A DNA stretch of 31,824 bases from assembly GCA_051883735.1 (NCBI GenBank), contig JBJEUH010000052.1:1-31824 (forward strand), given 5' to 3'. Every line of letters begins with the position of its first letter. The first letter of the stretch is position 1. The notes under the pieces were generated by a model. It saw nothing but the letters and a program-made list of their open reading frames with translations, made no database searches and was not told the DNA's origin. The stretch comes from Ventricola sp051883735 (GTDB taxonomy: Bacteria > Bacillota > Clostridia > Christensenellales > Aristaeellaceae). Below, piece after piece: positions 1-6,888 of this stretch. The translations under genes were made by a program, and so were the position numbers.

Positions 1-230
1 TCGCGCTTTCTTTTCATTCTTCGTCGTGCACTTCTGTGCATGGAGTTTGTTATGTCATTCTTTCCGTGCAGTGCCGTTCTCGGGCACAGAGCTTCATCAT
101 TTACGGAGCTTTGTCGGTGATGCCGCCGGCAGCATGCCGGTTTTGTATGCGGGAAACCGCATCAAGCCCGGCCTGCGCTCATATCCTGTGACCGACGGCA
201 AATCGCCAATTCCTGATGGGAGGGATGCTT
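1..230 (+). other. Non-coding leader upstream of the P-loop ATPase gene, with several hairpins
   Basis: I see no convincing gene here. The stretch holds several short inverted repeats: TGCAC/GTGCA at 27-40, GTGCC/GGCAC at 71-87, CCGGCA/TGCCGG at 126-140 followed by TTTT, and ATGCGG/CCGCAT closed by a GAAA tetraloop at 147-162. GTCGGT (113-118) can pair with ACCGAC (190-195), which would enclose the last two hairpins in a multibranched fold. The 126-144 hairpin could equally be a weak terminator for a gene left of the window. I could not match the fold to a riboswitch class I know. Confidence 0.4.
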
Positions 231-1289
231 TTGAGTACGGTCAGGGCTTTGTTTCCGGGCGCGATGGGCCCCGAGGGCTTTGTTTCCTGCTTCGACCACC
301 TGATGCCCGAGGCGCAGCTGCGCCGCATGCTGATCCTCAAGGGCGGGCCGGGCGTGGGCAAATCCACGTTCATGCGGCGCATCCACGCGCTGCTGAGCAG
401 CCAGGGGGAGGAAACGACGCTGTATTTCTGCTCCGGCGACCCGGACAGCCTAGACGCGGTCGCCGCGCCGGCGGCGGGCGTCCTGATCCTGGACGGCACG
501 GCCCCGCACGTCGTCGATCCGATCATCCCCGGCGCGCGCGACAGCCTCATCAACCTCGGCGTATGCCTGGACGAGGCCGCCATGCGCCCGCGCCTTGAGC
601 ACATCCGGGCCTGCATGGCGGATCACGCCGCCTGCTCGCGGCGCGCCCGCGCGTACATGCGCTCAGCCTGGGCGCTGCGCAGGGACAGCGCCGCCGCGCT
701 CTCCGCCTGCATGGACGAGGCGCACGCGGCTCGCATGCAGGGCGCGCTGATCGCCGCCGTGCTGCAGTCCGAGGGCGAAAAGAGCGACACGCCCTCGGTC
801 CGCCCGGTCATCACCGACGCGGTCACGCCCAAGGGCGAGCTCTGCCTGCTGACAGACGGCGTGCAGCGCCGCGTCATCCGCCTTGGCCGGCACTTTGCCA
901 TGGACCTCACGCCCGTGCTGCGCGCGCTCAGCTGCGCCGCGCAGGCCGCAGGCTACGACGTGGAGGAACACCTCTCGCCCATGTCGCCGGGCAGCCTGCT
1001 GCATCTGACGATCCCCGCGCTGCACACGCTCGTCACCACCCAGGAGACGCTCGCCTGCGAGCAGACGTTTGACTTCGCCGCCTGCGTGCCCGCCGCGCGG
1101 CTGCTGCGCCGCGAATGCGCGCTGGAGCAATGCCGCGCCGACATCGCCCGGCACATGCAGCACGCCGTCGCCGCCATGGCGCAGGCCAAGCAGCTGCACG
1201 ACGAGCTGGAGACGTTCTACGTGCCGAACATGGACTTTGCCAGGTGGCAGACCCTGCTCGAGGAGACGATCGCCTCGCTGAAGGACTGA
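231..1289 (+). CDS. PRK06851-type P-loop ATPase with degenerate second half
   Basis: This 352-residue cytoplasmic protein resembles the Firmicutes PRK06851 family of uncharacterised double-P-loop NTPases. The first half has a clear Walker A, GGPGVGKST (residues 38-46), then a GDPDSLD motif and a Walker-B-like strand VLILDGTAPHVVD, all typical of the family. The second half repeats the layout (TPKGE, then VIRLG), but where the second Walker A should be it reads GRHFAMDLT (about 219-227), lacking the GKS/T core, so it probably cannot bind nucleotide in the usual way. I place the start at TTG 231. GGGAGGG at 218-224 is 6-7 bases upstream of it, while ATG 225 is only one base away and ATG 216 has no ribosome site. 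The TTG start also gives the usual family beginning (STVRALFPG). The substrate is unknown. Confidence 0.75.
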   Translation: MSTVRALFPGAMGPEGFVSCFDHLMPEAQLRRMLILKGGPGVGKSTFMRRIHALLSSQGEETTLYFCSGDPDSLDAVAAPAAGVLILDGTAPHVVDPIIPGARDSLINLGVCLDEAAMRPRLEHIRACMADHAACSRRARAYMRSAWALRRDSAAALSACMDEAHAARMQGALIAAVLQSEGEKSDTPSVRPVITDAVTPKGELCLLTDGVQRRVIRLGRHFAMDLTPVLRALSCAAQAAGYDVEEHLSPMSPGSLLHLTIPALHTLVTTQETLACEQTFDFAACVPAARLLRRECALEQCRADIARHMQHAVAAMAQAKQLHDELETFYVPNMDFARWQTLLEETIASLKD

Positions 1290-1312
1290 GCCTTCTTATA
1301 TAAGCTCCTTTT

Positions 1313-1383
1313 GGGCGCGCGAAGCGAAGAAGGGAGTCTGAGGGATCAAATCCCTCAGGCAGGTCTTAGGGCAGCAGCCCTAA
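1313..1383 (-). repeat. Modular hairpin repeat, copy 1 (inverted)
   Basis: Two strong stem-loops sit side by side: CTGAGGGAT/ATCCCTCAG with loop CAA (1338-1358) and TTAGGGC/GCCCTAA with loop AGCA (1366-1383). On the minus strand they are followed by a tail like CCCTTCTTCGCTTCGCGC (1315-1332). The same plan of short-loop stems plus this tail recurs at 1648-1716, 3129-3210 and 17311-17392. It lies directly after the ATPase gene and may help terminate transcription. Confidence 0.7.
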
Positions 1384-1399
1384 CGTATTCACATATCAT

Positions 1400-1468
1400 G
1401 AAGAAAAAAGCCGTTTCAGAGCAGGCTGCAAAGCAGCCTACGATTGAAACGGGGCTGTCTGCACAGCC
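1400..1468 (-). terminator. Intrinsic terminator with nested hairpins (minus strand)
   Basis: CCGTTTCA (1411-1418) pairs with TGAAACGG (1445-1452), and the loop carries a second stem GGCTGC/GCAGCC (1424-1438). Read on the minus strand the outer stem is followed by CTTTTTTCTTC (1401-1410). A further hairpin GGCTGT/ACAGCC lies at 1453-1468. It would stop leftward transcription from the MATE gene. No gene is seen between 1290 and 1745. Confidence 0.6.
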
Positions 1469-1498
1469 GCTGCGTTCATGAAAAACCAAGTCACAGCA

Positions 1499-1528
1499 AA
1501 GGCCGGGCTCACGATGGAGTCCGGCCTT
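1499..1528. terminator. Hairpin, probable terminator downstream of the MATE gene
   Basis: AAGGCCGG (1499-1506) pairs with CCGGCCTT (1521-1528) in a perfect 8-bp stem. The minus-strand side runs on into TTTGCTG, so it most likely ends transcripts from the MATE gene. The remaining sequence up to 1647 shows no gene. Confidence 0.5.
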
Positions 1529-1647
1529 CCGTATCATGCGATGTTCAATTCAATTCGTTCCAGTTTCAAGCATCGTCTGCGGAATCGCAATAGTCGCCTT
1601 CGGCTCCGCTGCGATTCTTGATGGCAACGCTTCGCGGCTGGAGAACG

Positions 1648-1716
1648 TTGGGGGATTTCATCCCCCAAACCCCTAGCCTGGGGACCAGTCCCCAGACCCC
1701 TTCTCCGCTTCGCGCG
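1648..1716 (+). repeat. Modular hairpin repeat, copy 2
   Basis: TTGGGGGAT/ATCCCCCAA with loop TTC (1648-1668) is followed by CTGGGGAC/GTCCCCAG with loop CA (1678-1695), then the tail ACCCCTTCTCCGCTTCGCGC (1696-1715). Stem sequences differ from the other copies but each keeps perfect pairing, which points to compensatory change rather than simple copying. Confidence 0.7.
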
Positions 1717-1745
1717 GCTGAAAGCGAATCAGGCGTGCAACATGG

Positions 1746-3116
1746 TCACTTGTCAAACAGGGGCTTGATGATGTTCTTGTACACCCTTCTGAAGAAGGCG
1801 CTGCTCAGCGCGAGCGAGAACGCCTCCGCAATCACAAACGCAAACCACACATCGGTCACGTCGCCCGTGACCCTGCCGATCACATACGCGCACGGGATGA
1901 GCACGAAGAGCTGGCGCACCAGCGAGACGATCATCGAATAGACGCTGTACCCTAGCGCCTGGAAGACCGTGCCCGCGCCGATGCAGAAGCCCGCGACCGG
2001 GAAGCTGAGCGAGATGATCCGCAGCGCCGGCACGCCGATGCGCAGCATTTCCTCCGACGCGTCGAAGATGCCCAGCAGCTGCCTGGTCGCCGTGTGGAAG
2101 ATGACCGTGCCGCAGAGCATGATCACAATCGCTGCGGTGATCGAGTAGCGGATCGCCTTGGTCATGCGCTCCGGACGGCGCGCGCCGTAGTTGTAGGCGA
2201 CGATGGGCACGGTGCCGTTGTTCAGGCCGAAGACCGGCATGAACACGAAGCTCTGGAGCTTGAAGTACACGCCGAAGACCGCGACCGCCGTCGAGGAGAA
2301 CGCGATGAGGATCTGGTTCATCAGGAAGGTCATCACCGAGCCGATGGACTGCATGATGACCGAGGGCACGCCGATGGAAAGAATCCGCCGGAGCATCGCG
2401 CCCTCCGGCCTGAAGCCCTTCATCGAGAGGCTGACCTCCGGGTTTTTGCGCAGGCACATCGTCAGGCCCACGCCCGCGCTGATCCACTGGCCCAGGATCG
2501 TCGCCAGCGCCGCGCCGGCCACGCCCATGCGCGGCATGCCCAGCAGGCCGAAGATCAGGATCGGGTCGAGCACGATGTTGATGACCGTGCCCACGAGCTG
2601 GCTGTACATGGTCAGCACGGTGCGGCCCGTGCTCTGCAGCAGGCGCTCAAAGAGGATCTGCATGAACAGGCCCAGGCAGCCGACGGTGACGATGCTGGTG
2701 TACATCACGCCGCCCTCGACGATCTCCGCGATGTCCGTCTGCGTCTCAAAGTAGAAGCGGCTGAACGCCGCGCCCAGCAGCATAAACGCCGCCGCGCAGA
2801 TGAGCATGAGGAACAGGCCGTTGCTCGCCGCGCGGGCGACACTCTTTTCGTCCCTTGCGCCCAGCGCGCGGGAGAGCACCGCGTTGAGGCCCACGCCCAG
2901 GCCGGCGGCCACGGCGACCATCAGGTTCTGCACCGGGAAGGCCATGCTCAGGGCGGTCAGCGCATTCTCGCTCACGCGCGCGACGAACATGGAATCGACG
3001 ATGTTGTACAGCGCCATGACCAGCATCGAGGCCATCATCGGGACGCTCATGTTCACCAGCAGCCTGCCCACCGGCATGACGCCCATCTTGTTTTCCTGCG
3101 TTTGATTCTTGTCCAT
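1746..3116 (-). CDS. MATE family multidrug/cation efflux transporter
   Basis: This 456-residue inner-membrane protein has the two-lobed, roughly 12-helix MATE architecture. The first MatE half begins with an opening helix containing ALYNIVDSMFVARV. The family hallmark segments AAGLGVGLNAVLSRALGA and, in the second half, GLNNGTVPIVAYNYGAR are both present. MATE proteins export drugs, metabolites or cations using H+ or Na+ gradients; the substrate here cannot be told from sequence. I chose ATG 3116 (MDKNQTQ) because GGAGAG lies just upstream; an in-frame ATG at 3143 falls within a hairpin repeat and has no ribosome site. It is transcribed alone from the promoter at 3264-3292 and has a repeat in its 5' leader. 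Confidence 0.93.
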   Translation of the reverse strand: MDKNQTQENKMGVMPVGRLLVNMSVPMMASMLVMALYNIVDSMFVARVSENALTALSMAFPVQNLMVAVAAGLGVGLNAVLSRALGARDEKSVARAASNGLFLMLICAAAFMLLGAAFSRFYFETQTDIAEIVEGGVMYTSIVTVGCLGLFMQILFERLLQSTGRTVLTMYSQLVGTVINIVLDPILIFGLLGMPRMGVAGAALATILGQWISAGVGLTMCLRKNPEVSLSMKGFRPEGAMLRRILSIGVPSVIMQSIGSVMTFLMNQILIAFSSTAVAVFGVYFKLQSFVFMPVFGLNNGTVPIVAYNYGARRPERMTKAIRYSITAAIVIMLCGTVIFHTATRQLLGIFDASEEMLRIGVPALRIISLSFPVAGFCIGAGTVFQALGYSVYSMIVSLVRQLFVLIPCAYVIGRVTGDVTDVWFAFVIAEAFSLALSSAFFRRVYKNIIKPLFDK

Positions 3117-3128
3117 CTTTCTCTCCAA

Positions 3129-3210
3129 TGGGCTGCCGCCCAAACCCGCTTGGGGCGCCGCCCCAAACCCCGCAAGGGACGAAGTCCCTTGATCCTTCTT
3201 CGCTTCGCGC
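3129..3210 (+). repeat. Modular hairpin repeat, copy 3, inside the MATE 5' leader
   Basis: Three stem-loops follow one another: TGGGC/GCCCA (3129-3142), TTGGGGC/GCCCCAA with loop GCC (3150-3166) and AAGGGAC/GTCCCTT with loop GAA (3174-3190). The tail GATCCTTCTTCGCTTCGCGC follows (3191-3210). The element lies between the MATE promoter and its start codon, so it would be transcribed as 5' UTR in reverse orientation. Confidence 0.75.
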
Positions 3211-3236
3211 TGCTCCCATGCTGCTGAACATCAAAA

Positions 3237-3292
3237 CAGCCGTGCAAGACTGCACAGCTGTATATTGTATCGCGTATTGCATGCGCTGTCAA
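3237..3292 (-). promoter_or_regulatory. MATE gene promoter with dyad at the transcription start
   Basis: On the minus strand TTGACA (3287-3292) and TACAAT (3264-3269) are separated by exactly 17 bases, a near-consensus sigma-A promoter. The expected start, near 3257, falls at the edge of a 24-base dyad: CAGC-C-GTGCA, loop AGAC, TGCAC-A-GCTG (3237-3260). A dyad at +1 is a typical place for a repressor site, and a regulator of efflux could bind here (inference). Confidence 0.7.
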
Positions 3293-3306
3293 CGCCTCTG
3301 CACGCT

Positions 3307-4563
3307 TTATATGGATCGGCTGACCAGATCCTGCATCGAGACAATCTCGCGCTGAAAGCCGAAATCGGGCCGCTGCGACAGCACGTCCAGCGCAAACGCG
3401 CAGGCCGCCGCCGCGCCGGGCAGCAGCGCCGCCTCGTCCACGTCAAACTGCGGCGTGTGGTGGTTCGCGCCGCAACCCTGCTGCTCATTGCGCACGCCGG
3501 TGAACGTGAGCACGCCCGGCCAGAGCCTCAGGTACGCGCTCATCGATTCCGAGGCCATCCACGGCGCGCACGCCGTCAGCGAGCGCATGCCCAGATTCTT
3601 GGCGATCGCCTGTCTGGCGCGCAATGCCGCGCCGGGATGATTGCGCACCTCGTACAGCGGCTTGCTGAAGTGCGTGTATTCCGCCTCGCAGCCGTGCGAT
3701 GCGCAGGTGGCGTCGATGATCCGCCGCATCTCCTGCGCGAAGCGCTCGCCCGAGGCCGCCGTGTCGTAGGTGCGCACGGTACCCGCAAAGCGCAGCGCGT
3801 CCGGGATGACGTTCGCCTGCTCGCCCGCCTGCACGAGGCCCAGCGAGAACGTGAGCACCTTCTCCGGCTCCACCGCGCGCATGCGCAGCGCCAGCAGCTG
3901 CTGATGGATCGCGCAGAAGCAGTCGATCGGGCTGACCGCCAGATCGGGCCTTGAGCCGTGGCCGCCCCTGCCGCGGATCGTCACGTCGAAGCCGAACGCA
4001 CCCGCCATCGCCGCGCCGTCCAGCACCGCGATCTTCCCCGCGGGGATGTCCCATCGCACGTGCGTCGCATAGCACGCGTCCACGGCAAAGTGCTCGTCGA
4101 TATACGGCAGCAGGTGCTCCAGGAAGCCCTTGCCGCCCTTCTCCTCGCCGCGCTCAAAGACGAACAGCACGCTGCCGGGCACGTCCTGCGCCTGCGCGGC
4201 CAGCGCCCTTGCCGCGCCCAGCAGCATCGCCATGTGCGCGTCGTGGCCGCAGGCGTGCATCACGCCCGGATTCTTCGAGACGCAGCAGCGCGGGAGCTTG
4301 AGGTTCGTCGGGCTCTCCTGCACGGGCAGCGCATCGCAGTCCGCGCGCAGCAGCACGCAGGGGCCCTCCCGCCGCTCCCCCAGCACGCCGATCACGCCGC
4401 CGCCCGGGACGATGTGGATGCCCAGCCCCAGCGCCTCCAGCGCCGACACGATGTAGCCCATCGTCTGCGTCTCCTGCCCGGAGAGCTCCGGGTGCTCGTG
4501 CAGCCATCGCCTGTCCGCAATCATCTGCTGCTCGAACGGGCGGAGCATGTCAAAGGTATTCAT
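3307..4563 (-). CDS. M20D family metallo-amidohydrolase (hippurate/N-acyl amino acid hydrolase type)
   Basis: This 418-residue protein is a cytoplasmic dinuclear-metal amidohydrolase of the M20D (HipO/AbgB/IAA-amino-acid hydrolase) group, which releases an acid from N-acylated amino acids. The family metal ligands can be found: LRADCDALPVQE (72-83), the HACGHDAH motif with Cys105 and His107, the glutamate pair in FERGEEKGG (about 140-141), a His in ATHVRWDIPAG (about 168), and the C-terminal NHHTPQFDVDE. The dimerisation lid (RGRGGHGSRPD) sits between them. GGGAGTGAAG precedes ATG 4563. The gene follows the antiporter operon on the same strand, but a terminator and a hairpin repeat lie between, and I see no clear promoter of its own. 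The exact substrate is not predictable. Confidence 0.9.
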   Translation of the reverse strand: MNTFDMLRPFEQQMIADRRWLHEHPELSGQETQTMGYIVSALEALGLGIHIVPGGGVIGVLGERREGPCVLLRADCDALPVQESPTNLKLPRCCVSKNPGVMHACGHDAHMAMLLGAARALAAQAQDVPGSVLFVFERGEEKGGKGFLEHLLPYIDEHFAVDACYATHVRWDIPAGKIAVLDGAAMAGAFGFDVTIRGRGGHGSRPDLAVSPIDCFCAIHQQLLALRMRAVEPEKVLTFSLGLVQAGEQANVIPDALRFAGTVRTYDTAASGERFAQEMRRIIDATCASHGCEAEYTHFSKPLYEVRNHPGAALRARQAIAKNLGMRSLTACAPWMASESMSAYLRLWPGVLTFTGVRNEQQGCGANHHTPQFDVDEAALLPGAAAACAFALDVLSQRPDFGFQREIVSMQDLVSRSI

Positions 4564-4586
4564 GTTTGCTTCACTCCCTCAAGAGC

Positions 4587-4691
4587 ACTCCCTCAGCCAC
4601 GGCTTCGCCGTGCCAGCTCCCTCAGGAGGGAGCCCTGCCCATCGCCTCCCTCTTGAGGGAGGGGGACCATCCGCAGGATGGTGGAAGGAGT
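4587..4691. repeat. MITE-like element of four stem-loops with ACTCC/GGAGT ends
   Basis: The element is bounded by ACTCCCTC (4587-4594) and GGAAGGAGT (4683-4691). It holds four hairpins in a row: CACGGC/GCCGTG with loop TTC (4598-4612), GCTCCCTC/GAGGGAGC (4616-4633), CCTCCCTC/GAGGGAGG (4645-4662) and CCATCC/GGATGG (4667-4681). Similar CTCCCTC-rich intergenic elements are, to my recollection, widespread in gut Clostridia. It has no coding capacity. Confidence 0.65.
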
Positions 4692-4717
4692 AAAATGCCG
4701 GGCAGAGCGCCCGGCAT
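4691..4717 (-). terminator. Terminator of the antiporter operon
   Basis: ATGCCGGGC and GCCCGGCAT (4695-4703 and 4709-4717) form a perfect 9-bp stem with a 5-base loop, four bases after the last antiporter stop codon. On the minus strand it is followed by a short TTTTA tract. Confidence 0.7.
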
Positions 4718-4721
4718 CGGT

Positions 4722-6872
4722 TCAGTACATCAGCAGGTACACGAGCATCACGCACAGGCCCAGGCCAAAGAGCAGCAGGCCATAGCTCATCGTGTGCGTC
4801 ATCCTGCGCACAGTCGCCAGCATGCCGTTCCACCAGCCCGCCAGCGTGCCCGTGTAGTGGTGCGCCTTGGGATGGTTGCGCAGCAGCGTGCGGTTGACGA
4901 TCTCCGCCGCCTTGTCCGCAGCGCCGCCGACCGTATCGGTGACGGCGTTGCCCACGCGGATGGTCTCGGTGTAGTGCTTCATCGCCAGGAACGTCTGGTT
5001 GATCTTCGCCGCGATCATGTCCAGCACGTCGCCCAACAGCTTGCTGACCACCGCGCCCGCAAAGGACAGCGCACGCAGCGCAGGCCAGTACACCCGGTTC
5101 TCGAGCTTCTCCTCGTTGCCGATCTGCGCAAGCCATCCGCCGGCGTTCAGCAGGCCGTAGATGAACGGACGGTAGATGCGCTCCTCGATGTCCAGCTTCC
5201 CGGGCCAGAGATCGACGTACACGCGCTCGCCGTTCACCTTCGGCATCAGCTTCGTGCGGATGAAGCCGAGGTAGACGATCACGCCGATGGCCAGCGAGAT
5301 GCACGCGCCCTTGAGGTTGGTCAGGGAGAAGTAGTGCACCGCGTGCGCCGGCGTGCCCGCATGCAGGAAGCCGCCGGCAAAGTCCGCAATCGCGTCCATG
5401 GTCAGGTTCGGCTGCAGGCCGAGCACCGGCACCAGGACGGCGCTCGCGAGCAGCGCGATGCGCGTCAGCCAGGTCATGTACGGCTTTTTCGCGTCGTAGA
5501 AGATCTGCTCGCTGGGGTGCTTCTGCCAGAACAGGCAGATGTAGAGCTTGATCATGTACGCGCCGGTCAGGCCGCCGGAGAACAGGTAAATCCACTCGGC
5601 CAGCGTGTAGAGCAGCGCCAGGCCGGTCTGTCCGCCGGCGTGCAGCAGCTCCGCGTACTCGACGATGCCCTCGTGGATCAGCGTCTTGGAGACGTAGCCC
5701 GAGAAGCCCGGCACGCCCATCAGGCCGAACGCGCCCATCAGGAACGCGAAGTGCAGCACGGGCTTTTTGCGGCCAAAACCGCGCACGTCGTTCAGGTTCA
5801 GCTTGTGCAGGTGCATGTACACCACGCCCGCCGCCATGAACAGGATGAGCTTGAAGAGCGAGTGGTTGACCATGTACAGCAGCGCGCCGCGGGCCGCCAG
5901 GGCGTTGTGATGGCCCAGCAGGCAGCTCATGGCGATGCCCGTGAGGATGAAGCCGATCTGGGACATCGAGGAGCAGGCCAGCGTGCGCTTGAGGTTCACG
6001 GAGAACACGGCCAGCACCGCGCCGCCGAGCATCGTGATGAGCGCCAGCACCAGCAGCATGTTGCCCCACGCCTTGCTCTCGCGGAAGATATTCGCGGAGA
6101 CGACGATGATGCCGAAGATGCCGGACTTGGTCAGGATGCCGGAGAGCAGCGCGGAGGCCGGCGCCGGGGCGACCGGGTGCGCCTTGGGCAGCCAGATATG
6201 CATCGGGAACATGCCCGCCTTCGCGCCGAAGCCGAAGAGGATACACAGGCCCGCAGCCCAGAGCGCGCCGCGGCTTTCGCAGGCCTCCGCCGCCGCGTAC
6301 AGCTCGGAGATGGCGAGCGTGCCCAGGTTCATCCAGAGGATAAACAGGCCGATGAGCATCACCATGCCGCCGATGATGGCGACGGCCAGGTACGTCTCCG
6401 CCGCGCGCAGCGCACCCGGGGTCTCGTCGTGGGCCACCCAGGTGTAGGACGTGAACGACATGATCTCAAAGAAGATGAACGTCGTAAACAGGTCGCTGGA
6501 GAGGAACACGCCCAGCGTCGCGCCCAGGGTCATCAGGTAGAAGAAGTAGTAGCGGTTGCGATTGTGATAGTGATGCGCAAAGTACTGCCGGCTCAGCATG
6601 GCGGTGCACAGCCACATCACGCCGCCCACCAGCGCATACAGCGCGCGGAAGCCGTCCAGCTCGAAATTGAGCGCCATCCCGCAGAAGCCGGGGATGGTCA
6701 GCTGATACTCTGCGCCGCGCGCCACGCCGACAAGCGCGGCAAGCGCCGCGGCAAACGTCACCAGGCAGGAGACGATCACAAAGGCGTCGCGCGCATCCTT
6801 GCTCCTGCGGCCGATCAGATAGGAGCAAACCGCCGCGATCATCGGGAAAAAGACCAGAAATGCAAGCGTCAT
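4722..6872 (-). CDS. NuoL/MrpA-type antiporter subunit with long C-terminal extension
   Basis: This 716-residue polytopic membrane protein belongs to the proton-translocating Proton_antipo_M family. It shows the conserved channel residues: the TM5 glutamate in FIFFEIMSF, the lysine in GFGAKAGMFPMHIWLPKAH, and a second lysine in GILTKSGIFG. The remaining roughly 250 residues go beyond the 14-helix core. They hold a hydrophilic stretch (VDLWPGKLDIEER), a long amphipathic-looking segment and a last hydrophobic helix near the C-terminus. This resembles the lateral helix of NuoL, which clamps neighbouring antiporter subunits in complex I. GGGAGG precedes ATG 6872. It is the last gene of a ten-gene operon, 16 bases after the previous one, so it may be the distal end of the membrane arm (inference). 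Confidence 0.9.
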   Translation of the reverse strand: MTLAFLVFFPMIAAVCSYLIGRRSKDARDAFVIVSCLVTFAAALAALVGVARGAEYQLTIPGFCGMALNFELDGFRALYALVGGVMWLCTAMLSRQYFAHHYHNRNRYYFFYLMTLGATLGVFLSSDLFTTFIFFEIMSFTSYTWVAHDETPGALRAAETYLAVAIIGGMVMLIGLFILWMNLGTLAISELYAAAEACESRGALWAAGLCILFGFGAKAGMFPMHIWLPKAHPVAPAPASALLSGILTKSGIFGIIVVSANIFRESKAWGNMLLVLALITMLGGAVLAVFSVNLKRTLACSSMSQIGFILTGIAMSCLLGHHNALAARGALLYMVNHSLFKLILFMAAGVVYMHLHKLNLNDVRGFGRKKPVLHFAFLMGAFGLMGVPGFSGYVSKTLIHEGIVEYAELLHAGGQTGLALLYTLAEWIYLFSGGLTGAYMIKLYICLFWQKHPSEQIFYDAKKPYMTWLTRIALLASAVLVPVLGLQPNLTMDAIADFAGGFLHAGTPAHAVHYFSLTNLKGACISLAIGVIVYLGFIRTKLMPKVNGERVYVDLWPGKLDIEERIYRPFIYGLLNAGGWLAQIGNEEKLENRVYWPALRALSFAGAVVSKLLGDVLDMIAAKINQTFLAMKHYTETIRVGNAVTDTVGGAADKAAEIVNRTLLRNHPKAHHYTGTLAGWWNGMLATVRRMTHTMSYGLLLFGLGLCVMLVYLLMY

Positions 6873-6888
6873 GTTCTTCCTCCCTTTC

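Noticed and set aside
1..230. ZTP, c-di-GMP or cobalamin riboswitch in the leader
   Set aside because: The GAAA-capped stem and following GCCCGGCCTGCG recall parts of such RNAs, but the conserved cores and helix order do not match.
26..598. 190-residue plus-strand open frame at the left edge
   Set aside because: Its first part covers the hairpin-rich leader and the rest is an out-of-frame Arg/Pro/Gly-rich reading of the ATPase gene; no ribosome site.
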